Shown: positions 1 through 14,618, counted from the first letter of the stretch. The stretch is DNA of 64,000 nucleotides from Schistosoma haematobium (GCF_000699445.3 NC_067197.1:11166152-11230151), one strand, 5' to 3'. Notes: a model not told the origin generated them from the letters alone. Translations and numbers: made by a program.

Positions 1-10
1 ATTAACTCAC

Positions 11-3000
11 CAAGTCCTTTCAAAGTTAAATGAACGGACACATTCAGATAACAAATCCCAACTCCTGATCTATTAACATCACATGTTAGTTGATTAGCCC
101 AGCCTGCATTTTTGAATAAGCTCAGTAAACTTCCATGACTTTCATGACCAAGTAAATAAGTCACATAACTAGTGGCCTGTAAAAATGTGAGTTGAAAAAT
201 CACACAAATAATTGAAATGAAGATAGAAAATTTCAGAAACTTATTCCATCTGAGGGTAGGTTTTATCTACAACTGATATCAGATTAGAAACTATTTAAAA
301 CCAAGAGATATCAAAATGCTATTAACTCCCAATTTATATCTGTTTAGCAGTAGCCTAGAATGACTGCATACGAAATCGTGCCGAGGATTTGCAAGTGTCT
401 AGTAGACAATGATATATTTGAAATCATTGGGACAAGACTCAGTGTTCCATATTTTTCACTTAATTCAATTGATGATATAGAGTGACTATCATTCACTAAG
501 ATAGATAATATTACTTTCCATTGGTTATGACTTCTTACTAAATCTTCGAGTCCATAATAATAAAACTATGTGAAATGTAGTAAATCAGGAGTGTGAATCA
601 ATGAGTGCTAACTCGACAACTTGAAAGTAGAGCACTCACCATCAGACAGGAATTATCGGATTACATTCTGTATTAGACCGTGGGTGAAAACTATCAAGAA
701 GTAATGAGCTAAAATGTAATGCGTGTTCAGTGCTTTTTGGTAAGCAGTGGTTCGAAAGAAAACGTCAGTACATTTAATTAAAAATTAACGCATTATTTAG
801 GTGCTTGGAATATGAGCCACACTCTGTGTGTAAGGCCTGATAATACTAACGGGTTGCTTCAACCAAAGTGGGTGGAGCGACGCTTGAAAGTCGAAAGCTT
901 TAACTCTACACTATGTGATGAAAATCATATTTAAATAACAATGATAATAATAAAATATGTTTGTGGTAAGTAGATAAATTTAACAGAAAGCTTACGTCAT
1001 AGACTGATACTGACTGTATTAGAAAAATGTATCAAAACAACGCATGAAAGCAACTTCATATTCAGTCATTATTTACTTGATATCAATCAATCAGGAAAAC
1101 GATCTTCGTAATGACAAACGATTACATCAGGACAACATATAGTTCCTTTCATAATCATGAAGGAAGCAAAAACAACGATTCGAGCAGAATAGCCAGGATC
1201 CATTTTATTTCGTTTGGCTCTCGTTAGAGACCACTTGCTTCTAGACCTTTAAGCTTTTGTTGCTATCACCTTTATAGAATGATTTTTAAAATAAGACATA
1301 AATTTACAATATTTTGTTTAGTCTATTAAAGCTATTTACAACTTTGCTATACTATACTGATATGTGATTATAGCGACTTTCAACTAAACTCTCTCATACA
1401 AGTAATTTGAACCCATTTTTAAATATTACAGGTTTTAAGCAGCTGATGAGAACTAAACGTAATAAAATTAATTCATGCTATTCTGCTCAAATCTTCATTC
1501 TTATTATCTTGGATATGTACAACAATTAGATTGAGCATAACTATTTCTTAAAATTTGTGTTTCCAAGTTACTGGTATTCATGAATAAATTTTAACCAGGC
1601 ATAGCATACTGTCAGTGTATTTGACAACACTAAAATGTAATAAAATTTATAAACATAAGCACTAACTAGACATGGTGTACAAATATCAAAAAAGAATACT
1701 CAAAACACAAATCTCTTCGAATAATAATACGATATATCCAATAAAAAAACTTATTGATCATCTAATGTTAGAGTAGAAAGAACTACCGGTCATGACACCA
1801 AAAATAAGACGAATAATCAGATACGAATACTTAAATAAGACAAATTGAGTATATAACGGACACGTCTGCTAGTCATAATCTAAAACGACGTATAACTTCC
1901 TTAACAATATAAGAAAAACCTCTAAAATAGAAAAAGATTAAGGTTAATTAAGCAATACTATGTACGCATAAAGAATTTTAGTGCACACTATATGAAGAAG
2001 GAATCTAAAAATGAACTAAGCGAAATGGAAGACATAAGCACAACGTCCCAATATACGATATAATTGTTAGAAATTAGATGTAAAATCTATTCAGTCACAA
2101 ATACAAAATTCCGGTTAACACTTATTTCATCATTTAACACACATCTTTTCTATCACAGAACCAACATTTATCAGTCGAAAACACAAATATCAAAACTATT
2201 GGTGCAAATCATTCTCGATTATAAGTAAATGTAAAAACTGATTGACACACGTCAACATTTTGAAACAATATAGACGAAAAAATAAAATGAACAATGAATC
2301 TGCATTTGTGCATAACGGATCAATCCACTTCAAAAGAATAACTTACTTGAGCTGTATAGTCTGGAATATAGTCAGGAATAGGCCACATTATATTCATTTG
2401 ATGGACGTCATTCAGTGGGACGACATATACCATTTTCTGTGATAAAATCAAAATGTACATTTATTCTACCTTAATTCTCTAATTTACCAAATTACAATTT
2501 ATTAACATTTTGATAAACATTACATAGTTCAAGGAAAATAAATCATTGGTTTCATTCGCAGTTTACAATCACAGTGACAACACAACTCCGATTCTACAGG
2601 TCGATAATTAAGCAATCCACATTCTAGCACATACACATTCTAATTTTTTAAAATTCAAAATGTATGACTTTATTTCTGAATAGAACGCTAACTGAAATGT
2701 GATTGGCATTACTCAGTCATATTATTCTCACTGATCTCTGGCAATGCCTAGTAGTATTGCACTGTACTGATGCTTCTCACAGCCATGAAGCCTCTGATAC
2801 AAATTTGACATCAGAGAAAAGCTAACTTCACACGAAACATTCTACAGACTAGAAAGTAATTAACACCCAAAAGACTAATATCACTCAATATGCTCATATC
2901 GATAAAAACAAAATTCACATCATCGTCATTCCATATACCAACTTGGAAACTATAATGTTCAATAAATATCAACTGTTATTTTCATACGTTTGAATCTCAG

Positions 3001-6000
3001 GTAAAACAACAGTATTGCAAAGGAACCATTAAATTCATTTTCAGTATACCTTTAATAACACACAATGATCAGGTTACTATTTATCATATCCTTCCACTCG
3101 ACGCAACATTATTACTAAGCCATTATTCTCTTCTACACCTATTTCAATGTATCCAACTTCACATTCTACGTGTTCATCATACTATAGGCAATCAACAGTC
3201 ACATTGCTCACTCAAAAACTATCTTCACAAAACTGTTTCTTATCATTCTCTAAATTACCACACAACTTGTTTCACATAATTAAAGTTTCATGATTTTTTA
3301 ATGATCCAACACCTAATTTACAGTAACCTACTCTAACTTTAAAAAACGCAGCATTCAAACAGCATAATTAGTGACAATCAAGAATATGAACTTAAACACT
3401 TTTGGAATCAACTATTTATCTGCTAGACTAAACACATACGCAACAATCAAGATCATATATGCATAGTTCTACTCACAAAACATATTAAATATAATAAAAG
3501 TCAAATGAAAGTGTTACCTTGAGACATATATCAGGCCATGGAGTATCGTTCCATGATTGTTGCACAACATTACGATCAATAACTTCCGAAAACTTATCTT
3601 CTGCAAGTTTCTCTAGGTCATTTATGGATTCTGAAAACATTTTATAAAAAACAATCACAAACACGAAGAAAACGTAAATACTGATCACACTTAATATTTA
3701 AAACCAATTCCAACTAAACGACGAAATATAAACTAAACGATTTTGTAGTCTCTATGCTTGTAACATACACAAGTCGGAAATATCTGATTCAGAAGTTAGA
3801 TATGAGTCACAAAATGGAGCATTGTACCACTTTCTCAGCCAATTTGTTAACCAGCTTTGTTCTATACATGTTCTCTACCTCACCTATCTAGTACTCTCCA
3901 TGAATCATCGTTAGTAACCAAAAACAAAATAATCCAGACATAACAGCTGTTAAAAGCAATCTGATTATTGAGTAGCTTATGAGTTTACTTGGTAATACCT
4001 TGATTTCCATGGCCACTGCGTCAAACACTAACACGTAAAATAGATGCCCTAACTAATACATGAACAGAATAACACAGAATAAATATTAGTCTGACATCCT
4101 GACTTAATGATCAATCAGGAGGCAACATGTCAAAAACAACTAGTATGATAACAGTTCCAGAGTCGTCTAGTGGAAGCCAATCACGCTTAGTACTGTGATG
4201 AAACGTATGAATGGTTTTATCAACTGAAGAACCTGCTCTCCAAATGCTCTCAACCCTACAAACATTGACATACTAACTATCCTCATCTGTACAAACAACT
4301 TGAAAATATTCAATCTTATCACCAACTCATAATTGTACATAATCGATTCCAATACACTGAAGTCACCATCACCAACACATTTAGTCGCCTGTAATTGACA
4401 GATCACAATTAAAATAAAATGACTGGGTTCGATTTCTGATGAGAAAGGTGATCAGCATAAAATAGTTTAGTTACATATAAATTTTTAAAAGAAATTTACA
4501 TCTCAAAAGTCAGCAACCTCAACAATCAATCTCAGTTCAACAATACTACATGTTATGTACCTCTTCCAAGAATAACTAGTCCCATCACATTTGACGAATA
4601 CCATGTTGAATAGAATTGCAACAACTTTTCGCGTGTATTCACCGATTGTGCACAACTGGACTCAAATAAAGAGTATCGATTACCGGAGAGGAATTTCGTA
4701 TAATCATGACCACTTTTTGACAAGCTTCGCTCTAGCTGAAAAAGACGTCTAGTATCATTACTAATGTCCTTCTCATGTTCCGACTGTACAGCACTCACCT
4801 AAAATTAAAATGTGGCTTGTTAGTGGTAGTCAAAACAGTAAAATTATTATGGCAAATTATCTATGACGTTGTCACTTGGTACTAGTACCACCAAACAAGT
4901 ATAATTGACTAAGCCAACGGGTATTACTAAGTGTTTTAAATAAAGTAGCTAATAAACTCCATATTGATAACTACAGAAAACGAATGCAGGGCTCCCAAAA
5001 ATTCGAAGCATAGCACTTTTATTTAGAAAACGTCTATTACCAAGCTAACAGAGGGTAAAACAATACAATCAAGTCCCTTCTGTTTACAAATATAGTGATG
5101 ACGATATCAGGTCTGGGAGCATGTATTTTAACGGTTTTCACCTGAGAATTCGGAAGAGTGATACGACCACAATTAAAAAGCGTAAGAATTTTTTCAGTTC
5201 GCTACGAAATTCAAAATATAATACCGCATTTGCGTTAAAATGGATAACAAGTCCCTTTACAAACCAATTTTTGACGATCATTATTCAACCGAAATGTGCG
5301 AATAAAATAATATCTGTGATCAGTTCCGCAATGCGCTTTAAAATTTATATTAGGCGAGAACGAACATGGATGCAGAATAAAATGAATCCATCATATTTTA
5401 TACTTTTTATCAGCTGCTTACAACTAAATATGTGTTTAAATTTTACATTGAGGTAAGATATAGTGTGATACGATTAACATAAGTGAATGTAAAGAATTGA
5501 AATGACAAAGGTTATCAATAATAACCATATATATATGCTTCAAAATTGACCACAATTCAAATGAATTTCCAATTTTAACATATTTATATCAATAAAGTTA
5601 AATGACATTTTGATTTCACTCTTATCCCCTATTCTCACTCTAGCTTCAATATACTCTTGACACCGTTATCTGCAGTCGTAGGCTTTATTTTCTGATTGAC
5701 ATCACTTATGCACTAACACCGTCACGTGGTTCGGCACGCACTGGTGCTTTGCCATAACTGTTTTCGTTGAAACAAAATTACCCACACAAGCACAAAATAT
5801 TAAGCAGTAGAAGGCAATCAACTATTACATTTTACAATAAAAGATGAAATAATCACAAAAATAATCCTTCATGAAGTCGAAAGACTTTACCTTCGTCATA
5901 AAATAAAGTCTTATTTAGAACAAAGTTGCATAATATCTACATTATAATAACCAGCTAGTGTCTGCAAACGAGAGATACTACCAACCTACCTAAAATCAGG

Positions 6001-7405
6001 TGAATAAACGGAGTTTCGAAACTATAACCTGGAAATCCATTATGACTATAGCTACTGTTTCGTTAGTTGCTTATCTTTTTAATATATTAGTTGTACTTTT
6101 CTCAATATCAATTATTATCTATATGTACAAGACAGCTGTACCCTGGTTTATCTTTCATGAATACAATACAAAACATTCTGATGAGACTATCTATATTTCT
6201 CCATCTAGCTTGTCGGTCACTACGATTGCAGCTGTACTACAGTGAAGCGGAAGCAGATATTGGGCTCCTGAATTCTGAATACAACTTTGAATATAATGGA
6301 AGAGGCACATCACCTACACGTGCTGCATATTACAATACTTTACACATAATCTCATTCTCGAACGGAGAAGGACGTATTCAATAGAGTAAGAAATAAGACA
6401 ACCTACAACACCAATCTGTGCAAACATAGTAGATAGCAATATTCGATAAACAAAGTCTTGTGAGACCAGTTTTACATTTAATGTATCATTGCAAAAACGC
6501 TCTATAACTACCACAATCCTTCTTATTCGACAAGTGAAATGCAGTTGATACATTTTCATAACAAATCAAAATCATGTAAAATCATTGTTCACTGTAAAAT
6601 TATAGGTGGTGTTCATCAATTCTGAGCCCAGAGGTAAAACTCAAAACATATCATATAATTGATCGGGCTATGATATTTAGAAAACCTTGAATGTTTGAAT
6701 TTATTGACCTCATACCACCAACTTAATATCATATCACACCACCTAAACATTTTTAATTTTGCACGTAATTAATGAAACAACTGATAGAAACTCTCATATG
6801 CACCAAACATTTCTTTGAGAAAAACCTGTGCATCGAGACGAAAATCATTGTCGTAGTATTGAAACCACGTTCCATTCACAACAAACTAACAAACAAACGC
6901 TTGCCATGTACAGTAACCAGATTAAAACTAACCTCACGTTCTGTTGCAGAATCGGTGAAAAGAGGGCAGATGAAAAACTGTGAGAAAATATCCAACGCAC
7001 CCTTCAAACTTTCAGGTGCAACATCAAACACATAAGAAGTTCTATCTGGACTCGTAAAAGCATTACAGTGACCACCATGATCGGTTATGTACTTCAAATA
7101 GGTATTTTCTGTTGGAAATGATTTCGTACCAAGAAACAACATATGCTCACAAAAGTGTGCGAGACCAGGCAGTTCTTTCGGATCCGACAGTGAACCTAGA
7201 ATTATAACACTGAAACAATTACCATCAACATACCAATGTTCACAGATAAACACACTGCAGACTTATCTGTTTCCGGATCACTTATGAGAAGCACTTTCAT
7301 CCTATTGCATAAACGCACCACTTTATATTCTCTCAAGTCATTTGCAGACTTTTGCACTACTGGAGATGAAGAATCTCCCGAATTCATACAATCCATGATC
7401 GACAT
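11..7405 (-). CDS. IDE partial copy A: exons 1-6 on the minus strand, running off the window
   Basis: Mirror image of the 5' part of the IDE gene. On the complement: exon 1 7234-7405, exon 2 6933-7195, exon 3 4561-4798, exon 4 3518-3630, exon 5 2347-2436, exon 6 11-176. All six are open, keep the same splice sites as arm B, and encode HFCEH and SEHEK. The donor of exon 6 lies at the left edge, so the copy may continue into a whole second IDE gene, or break off outside. The start codon and 38-bp first intron are identical in form to arm B. What I see is an intact 5' half; whether it is expressed or complete cannot be told from this window. Confidence 0.85.
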
Positions 7406-7863
7406 TCAATTTGAGTAAAAAATTGCACAATATATATACAAATATGGGGTAGGTAACAAGGTGAACTAATCCGAACAACTAAAAACAAGATACGTAGATA
7501 AAAAAATTACATTAAGATAAATAGGCGGACATATACATCCACTGTAGACTGAGGTGCTGTAAAAATTGAATCAATGCAAAGTGTAGTATAGTGGCAAACC
7601 GCTTTGATTCAATTGATTCACGCTTAAAAGTTTGGTACTTCGCATAAGAAACAATCATTACACATCGTAGTGGATAACAAGTGATGAAGGAACGTAGTGA
7701 ATATGAATGATTGTCCTTCAACCACTAAAGTAAAAATCATAGCACACAAGACATCTTAAACAGTAATTTGTAGATGTCTATGTCGAGATACGATCGTTTT
7801 CAAGGAAGTCAAACATTGCACAGACTGTTTACAACAAAACCTGTGTATTTTTAATAATCAGTA

Positions 7864-9904
7864 GTCAGTCAGTCAGTCAGGTACAACGTGGGACCAGGCA
7901 CATATATGCATCGGTCCAGGTTGCCATACCTCATTAGCACAGCAAGATGAACACCGGATTCATAGGAGTGGTTAGGTCAAAGGTGGTAATATATAGGAGA
8001 AAGATTGCAATAAGGATATAGTACAGGAAGAAAGAATTAGTTCGTAGAAAGAAAGATATAAAGTGATTTTATTCTCTTAGTTTAAGGGAAGACAGGGAGT
8101 GTATGCACCGAAGCCATTGTGATCGATTCTGAGCCATGTCACCAAGAGTCTCCAACCATTGGTTACGAAAGTCACGCGGACCCCAACCAAGTAGTCTGCA
8201 TCTACCAACATGGCTCAGACTAGAAGTTAGTGACTTCAAGCACTGATGCCACGTTTTGGTTTGGCCGCCCCTAACTTTCTTCCAACCATCTCCAGCACCG
8301 GTTAGCATTGCACATCGTGGTAATCGGTGTTCAGGCATACGTAACAGGTGGCCCAATTATCTCAGTCGATGAAGATTCACAACCTCATCAACTGATTTAC
8401 CATCATTACCTAATACCCTGCGTCTAACCTCACTATTATTTACCCGGTGATCCCAACAGACGCCAGCAATAATTCTAAGGCATCTGTGGTCAAATACTAG
8501 TAGCTTACGGGTGTCTTCTACTCTTAATGGCTATGTTTCGCTTCCGTAAAGTAAAACAGAACGGACTGCCGTGCAGTATACTCGTCCTTTAATTGATAGA
8601 CGGATATCTCGCCTTCGACAAAGGTGACGTAATTTGGCAAAAGCCAAACCAGCTTTTCGAATCCGTGCTCAGATTTCGTCCGATACCAACCCATTAGGGC
8701 TGATCAGACTTTCAAGATAAGTGAAGTTGTCGACGCGTTCGACTACTTCACTCCCTATCCTTAGTTCAGGTGTTGACGCAGACCAGTCCTGAAGCAACAA
8801 CTTGCATTTAGAGGGAGAGAAGCGCATTCCAGCATTCTGGCATTGTTGCTTAGTGCTGCCAAAAGACTTTGCATTTTATCAGCGTCTTCACCAAACAAGA
8901 CTATATCATTTGCGTATTCTAAGTCGATAAGTGGACCTCCTGGAAGGAGATCAATACCCGAGAACTCAGTCGATGAGAAAGTTATTTCCATCAGTAGATC
9001 TATGATGAAGTTAAACAAAAATGGGGAAAGTGGACAGCCTTGACGGACACCACTTGAGGTTGCAAAAGTAGATGACAGTTCGCCATAAGCTCTGACTCGA
9101 CTAGTAGTGTTCGAGTAAAGAGCTTTCACAAGGTTTATGTACTTCTGTGGTACGCCTTTCAATGACAGACACTGCCACAGAATCTCGCGGTCTACCGAGT
9201 CAAATGCTGCATTTAAGTCAAGAAAGACCACCATTGTCGGACGTCGATAAGTATGCCTGTGTTCTAGAATCTGACGAATGGTGAATATGTGGTCGATGCA
9301 GCCACGACCAGGTCTGAAGCCAGCTTGGTTCTCTCGTGTTTGCAGTTCACGAGTCTTAGTTAGGCGTCTGATAATTATCGAGGCTAGTATTTTAGATACT
9401 ATATTAGTTAAACTAATTCATCTGTGGTTGTCACAAGATGATTTTGACCCTTTCTTATATATTGGGACGATAAGTGATTGCGACCAGTCAGATGGAATAA
9501 CGTCTAACTCCCAGATTTTAGCTAAAATATTAGTCAACCTAATCGCTAAAATTGGACCACCATCCTTAAAGACCTCTGGAGCCAATCCATCTGGACCAGC
9601 TGCCCTTCCTCGTTTCAGATTAACTATAGCCTTTTGAACTTCAGCAAGAGTTGGGGGACCTACTTCAATGTTCCATTCACACTGTCTGGGAATGGAGGGT
9701 AGTTGTAGAGTAGCTGAAGGCCAGTTGAACTGTTCTCTGAAATGTTCCGCCCATCGTTCTAAACGTCTGACCTGACAGCAGATGAGGGTGTCGTCTTTTT
9801 CCGATATAATCTCACTTACACTTGACTTATTAGTTCCAATTTCTTTTATTAGTCCATAAAGCTGTCTTGTGTTCCCTATAGTCGCCGCCTTTTCCATCTC
9901 TTTT
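7864..9904 (-). mobile_element. RTE-type non-LTR retrotransposon, 5'-truncated (arm A copy)
   Basis: Mirror of the element at 12577-14618. Reading right to left it holds the end of the endonuclease/RT linker, the RT domain ([27 protein letters not shown]) and the C-terminal domain (MGHLLRMPEHRLPR), then four TGAC units at the 3' end. It is one base shorter than the arm B copy and has an extra frameshift near 8825 that breaks the RT frame. The catalytic box reads EYANDI. Not coding for an active enzyme. Confidence 0.85.
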
Positions 9905-10780
9905 GCTAATCTACAGACCCAACTTAATGGAAGCAACAATCCTATAGATACAATCGTCATAAATATTCAAATGCACGACACTTGATATTACTAATACCAT
10001 GATTATATCACACCACTGAACACATAAACTAACAGTAACGATGCAGCAACGTACATGCGTTTCGATTGTAGACTGGACTAGGTGGAAACCAGACGTCCGA
10101 GTCTGGTTTTTGATCATTTCATCTCTCACTATCAGTCCAGTTTTATAGTTGTGTGCTAAGTGATTTGCATAGAAAACGTTTTTTTCCAAATTTTTACTTG
10201 CCGATAAATTGCTTCAAATCAAAATCGTCTATAACATGCATTCTGGATAACTGATTTTTTATATGGTTTTATAATTGTGTATTCCCGTTCATGATTATGC
10301 TGTAATAACATTTTTATAATGGCATGCCACAATATAAATATTACTTAGCTAAACTTGAAAATACTGAAGATTCACGCGATTTTTCACATAGATATAGATG
10401 GAAACTTTATATACTATTATAATATGAAATATTAGATTTGGAGTAGTATAATAATGCTGCTGTTCACATAATTCATTTGATATGTATGAACTCTGTGTCC
10501 TTTCACTTATGAATTCTGATTCGACCCGTGACATATTTAGATTCAGATGAACTTTTCTCAAGACATCTAGTCAAAAAAATAACCGTTTAGGAGTATCATA
10601 AGATAAATAAACTCTCCAAAGAATCGCTTGTTGGCACGAAAATGGTAAAAAGAAATATATGATATAGATATCGCAAAATGCTGTCAAAAAGCTGTTCCGG
10701 CCCAAATTCTCCCACATTGCTCAATCAGCCACCATACATCTAAACTTTACCTCACATTTGTACACCTCGAGAAGATATCA
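9905..10780. other. Innermost part of arm A, no gene recognised
   Basis: This and its mirror 11699-12576 lie between the RTE and the CR1 hinge. Short open frames (92 and 70 codons) are mirrored in both arms but show no family features. No promoter elements could be supported. Confidence 0.5.
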
Positions 10781-11698
10781 GAAAACAACACAAGCTCCCA
10801 ACTTTGGTGAAAGTTTGACCCATTTTGGGGAAGCCGCTATAGTTAACTTTGGGTTCTTTTGGGCTCTCTTAACGTGGGTCGAATCACATGCAGGGTTTTT
10901 GGCAACCACTGTTGTGTTCGGGGACCCTGAGCTGGGAGACCCGAGTTTGCCTAGGGAGTTCAGTACCGTCGACGTAATGCTGGTACTGAGCCTCGACACG
11001 TCGTTAGTGTGGATGGATGCTCCATCGATGGAATACCTATCGATATCCCTGTTTTTGAGTCCGTTGCACTCTCTTGTTTGTATATCAGTTTTTTTTACTA
11101 TCGTATTCCAAGTTAACTGACAACTTGTTCCGAAGACTTGTCAGTAGGACAATGATGTTACTCAGCAAGACTACGGAGTCTGTGTTGCACGTGACACACA
11201 CCCACTTTTGCTCTGACTTGCTGAGTCTGTTGTAAGCAGTTGCTGTCAGATCTGTGCATGCTTCGTGGAACCAACCTTTGCAGTTGTCGCACTGCATGCC
11301 AGTTGTGACAGCAAAACGGCATCCCGGACGTTTGCATGAGTTTTTCATGACTGTGTTGTAACAAACTATGTTATAGATGCTTGCAAGAGCCTGGGACCTT
11401 TTAAAAAAAACACTAAAAAGCACACTGAAAACGGACAAAAATGGACAAAACGAGTGATATAAACTGAAACTAGTCTATACGTGAAAAACAAAAAAAACCG
11501 AATAGTAAGCTGAGGCAAAACCACAGGTAACTATTAAATATAGTGAAACTCAAAAAAAAGTAATCTACCGAACGTATAGCTCAGAATAGATTCTTTAGAA
11601 CTGAAATGGTACTTTTGTTGCGTAAGAACACAGCAAAAGTTTGATAAATGCAAATCACGTTAGGACTAAACTTCCCGTTCGAAAAGCGCGGTCGGAGT
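10781..11698 (-). mobile_element. Hinge of the inverted repeat: CR1-type retrotransposon fragment with PHD-like ORF1
   Basis: The 918 bp between the arms are unique in the window. On the minus strand 11438-11085 encodes a Cys-rich finger (CKRPGC, CDNCKGWFHEAC, WVCVTC spacing) like the PHD finger of ORF1 proteins of CR1-clade elements. A second frame, 10999-10778, continues the same protein after an apparent one-base shift in an A-run near 11090. Its stop codon is formed by the first bases of arm A, so the element is cut exactly at the junction. Sequence 11439-11698 is probably the element's 5' leader. Element identity is from recognition of the family, not a search. Confidence 0.72.
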
Positions 11699-12576
11699 TG
11701 ATATCTTCTCGAGGTGTACAAATGTGAGGTAAAGTTTAGATGTATGGTGGCTGATTGAGCAATGTGGGAGAAATCGGGCCGGAACTTAGCTTTTTGACAG
11801 CATTTTGCGATATCTATATCATATATTTCTTTTTACCATTTTCGTGCCAACAAGCGATTCTTTGGAGAGTTTATTTATCTTATGATACTCCTAAACGGTT
11901 ATTTTTTTGACTAGATGTCTTGAGAAAAGTTCATCTGAATCTAAATATGTCACGGGTCGAATCAGAATTCATAAGTGAAAGGACACAGAGTTCATACATA
12001 TCAAATGAATTATGTGAACAGCAGCATTATTATACTACTCCAAATCTAATATTTCATATTATAATAGTATATAAAGTTTCCATCTATATCTATGTGAAAA
12101 ATCGCGTGAATCTTCAGTATTTTCAAGTTTAGCTAAGTAATATTTATATTGTGGCATGCCATTATAAAAATGTTATTACAGCATAATCATGAACGGGAAT
12201 ACACAATTATAAAACCATATAAAAAATCAGTTATCCAGAATGCATGTTATAGACGATTTTGATTTGAAGCAATTTATCGGCAAGTAAAAATTTGGAAAAA
12301 AACGTTTTCTATGCAAATCACTTAGCACACAACTATAAAACTGGACTGATAGTGAGAGATGAAATGATCAAAAACCAGACTCGGACGTCTGGTTTCCACC
12401 TAGTCCAGTCTACAATCGAAACGCATGTACGTTGCTGCATCGTTACTGTTAGTTTATGTGTTCAGTGGTGTGATATAATCATGGTATTAGTAATATCAAG
12501 TGTCGTGCATTTGAATATTTATGACGATTGTATCTATAGGATTGTTGCTTCCATTAAGTTGGGTCTGTAGATTAGC

Positions 12577-14618
12577 AAAAGAGATGGAAAAGGCGGCGAC
12601 TATAGGGAACACAAGACAGCTTTATGGACTAATAAAAGAAATTGGAACTAATAAGTCAAGTGTAAGTGAGATTATATCGGAAAAAGACGACACCCTCATC
12701 TGCTGTCAGGTCAGACGTTTAGAACGATGGGCGGAACATTTCAGAGAACAGTTCAACTGGCCTTCAGCTACTCTACAACTACCCTCCATTCCCAGACAGT
12801 GTGAATGGAACATTGAAGTAGGTCCCCCAACTCTTGCTGAAGTTCAAAAGGCTATAGTTAATCTGAAACGAGGAAGGGCAGCTGGTCCAGATGGATTGGC
12901 TCCAGAGGTCTTTAAGGATGGTGGTCCAATTTTAGCGATTAGGTTGACTAATATTTTAGCTAAAATCTGGGAGTTAGACGTTATTCCATCTGACTGGTCG
13001 CAATCACTTATCGTCCCAATATATAAGAAAGGGTCAAAATCATCTTGTGACAACCACAGATGAATTAGTTTAACTAATATAGTATCTAAAATACTAGCCT
13101 CGATAATTATCAGACGCCTAACTAAGACTTGTGAACTGCAAACACGAGAGAACCAAGCTGGCTTCAGACCTGGTCGTGGCTGCATCGACCACATATTCAC
13201 CATTCGTCAGATTCTAGAACACAGGCATACTTATCGACGTCCGACAATGGTGGTCTTTCTTGACTTAAATGCAGCATTTGACTCGGTAGACCGCGAGATT
13301 CTGTGGCAGTGTCTGTCATTGAAAGGCGTACCACAGAAGTACATAAACCTTGTGAAAGCTCTTTACTCGAACACTACTAGTCGAGTCAGAGCTTATGGCG
13401 AACTGTCATCTACTTTTGCAACCTCAAGTGGTGTCCGTCAAGGCTGTCCACTTTCCCCATTTTTGTTTAACTTCATCATAGATCTACTGATGGAAATAAC
13501 TTTCTCATCGACTGAGTTCTCGGGTATTGATCTCCTTCCAGGAGGTCCACTTATCGACTTAGAATACGCAAATGATATAGTCCTGTCTGGTGAAGACGCT
13601 GACAAAATGCAGAGTCTTTTGGCAGCACTAAGCAACAATGCCAGAATGTTTGGAATGCGCTTCTCTCCCTCTAAATGCAAGTTGTTGCTTCAGGACTGGT
13701 CTGCGTCAACACCTGAACTAAGGATAGGGAGTGAAGTAGTCGAACGCGTCGACAACTTCACTTATCTTGAAAGTCTGATCAGCCCTAATGGGTTGGTATC
13801 GGACGAAATCTGAGCACGGATTCGAAAAGCTGGTTTGGCTTTTGCCAAATTACGTCACCTTTGTCGAAGGCGAGATATCCGTCTATCAATTAAAGGACGA
13901 GTATACTGCACGGCAGTCCGTTCTGTTTTACTTTACGGAAGCGAAACATAGCCATTAAGAGTAGAAGACACCCGTAAGCTACTAGTATTTGACCACAGAT
14001 GTCTTAGAAATATTGCTGGCGTCTGTTGGGATCACCGGGTAAATAATAGTGAGGTTAGACGCAGGGTATTAGGTAATGATGGTAAATCAGTTGATGAGGT
14101 TGTGAATCTTCATCGACTGAGATAATTGGGCCACCTGTTACGTATGCCTGAACACCGATTACCACGATGTGCAATGCTAACCGGTGCTGGAGATGGTTGG
14201 AAGAAAGTTAGGGGCGGCCAAACCAAAACGTGGCATCAGTGCTTGAAGTCACTAACTTCTAGTCTGAGCCATGTTGGTAGATGCAGACTACTTGGTTGGG
14301 GTCCGCGTGACTTTCGTAACCAATGGTTGGAGACTCTTGGTGACATGGCTCAGAATCGATCACAATGGCTTCGGTGCATACACTCCATGTCTTCCCTTAA
14401 ACTAAGAGAATAAAATCACTTCATATCTTTCTTTCTACGAACTAATTCTTTCTTCCTGTACTATATCCTTATTGCAATCTTTCTCCTATATATTACCACC
14501 TTTGACCTAACCACTCCTATGAATCCGGTGTTCATCTTGCTGTGCTAATGAGGTATGGCAACCTGGACCGATGCATATATGTGCCTGGTCCCACGTTGTA
14601 CCTGACTGACTGACTGAC
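12577..14618 (+). mobile_element. RTE-type non-LTR retrotransposon, 5'-truncated (arm B copy)
   Basis: A 2042-bp insertion 0.46 kb upstream of IDE exon 1. It encodes the RT domain ([49 protein letters not shown]) and the C-terminal region ([13 protein letters not shown]). In-frame stops lie at about 13062 and 13811, and the usual YADD box reads YAND, so it is dead. The 3' end is four TGAC units at 14603-14618, a short-repeat tail typical of the RTE clade. Both borders are fixed by the unfilled site in copy C. Confidence 0.87.

Larger units (their letters stand above)
1..10780 (-). repeat. Inverted duplication, arm A (continues left of window)
   Basis: Position 1 pairs with 22485 and position 10780 with 11699. 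The sum of paired coordinates drifts only from 22486 to 22479, so the arms differ by about 7 bp of net indels. A few substitutions are visible (for instance an Arg/Gln change and a Phe/Ser change in the RTE frames). The left end lies outside the window. Confidence 0.95.

Noticed and set aside
14603..14618. Four TGAC units considered as a microsatellite or CRISPR-like array
   Set aside because: They are the 3' terminal repeats of the RTE element; no spacers and no cas genes.
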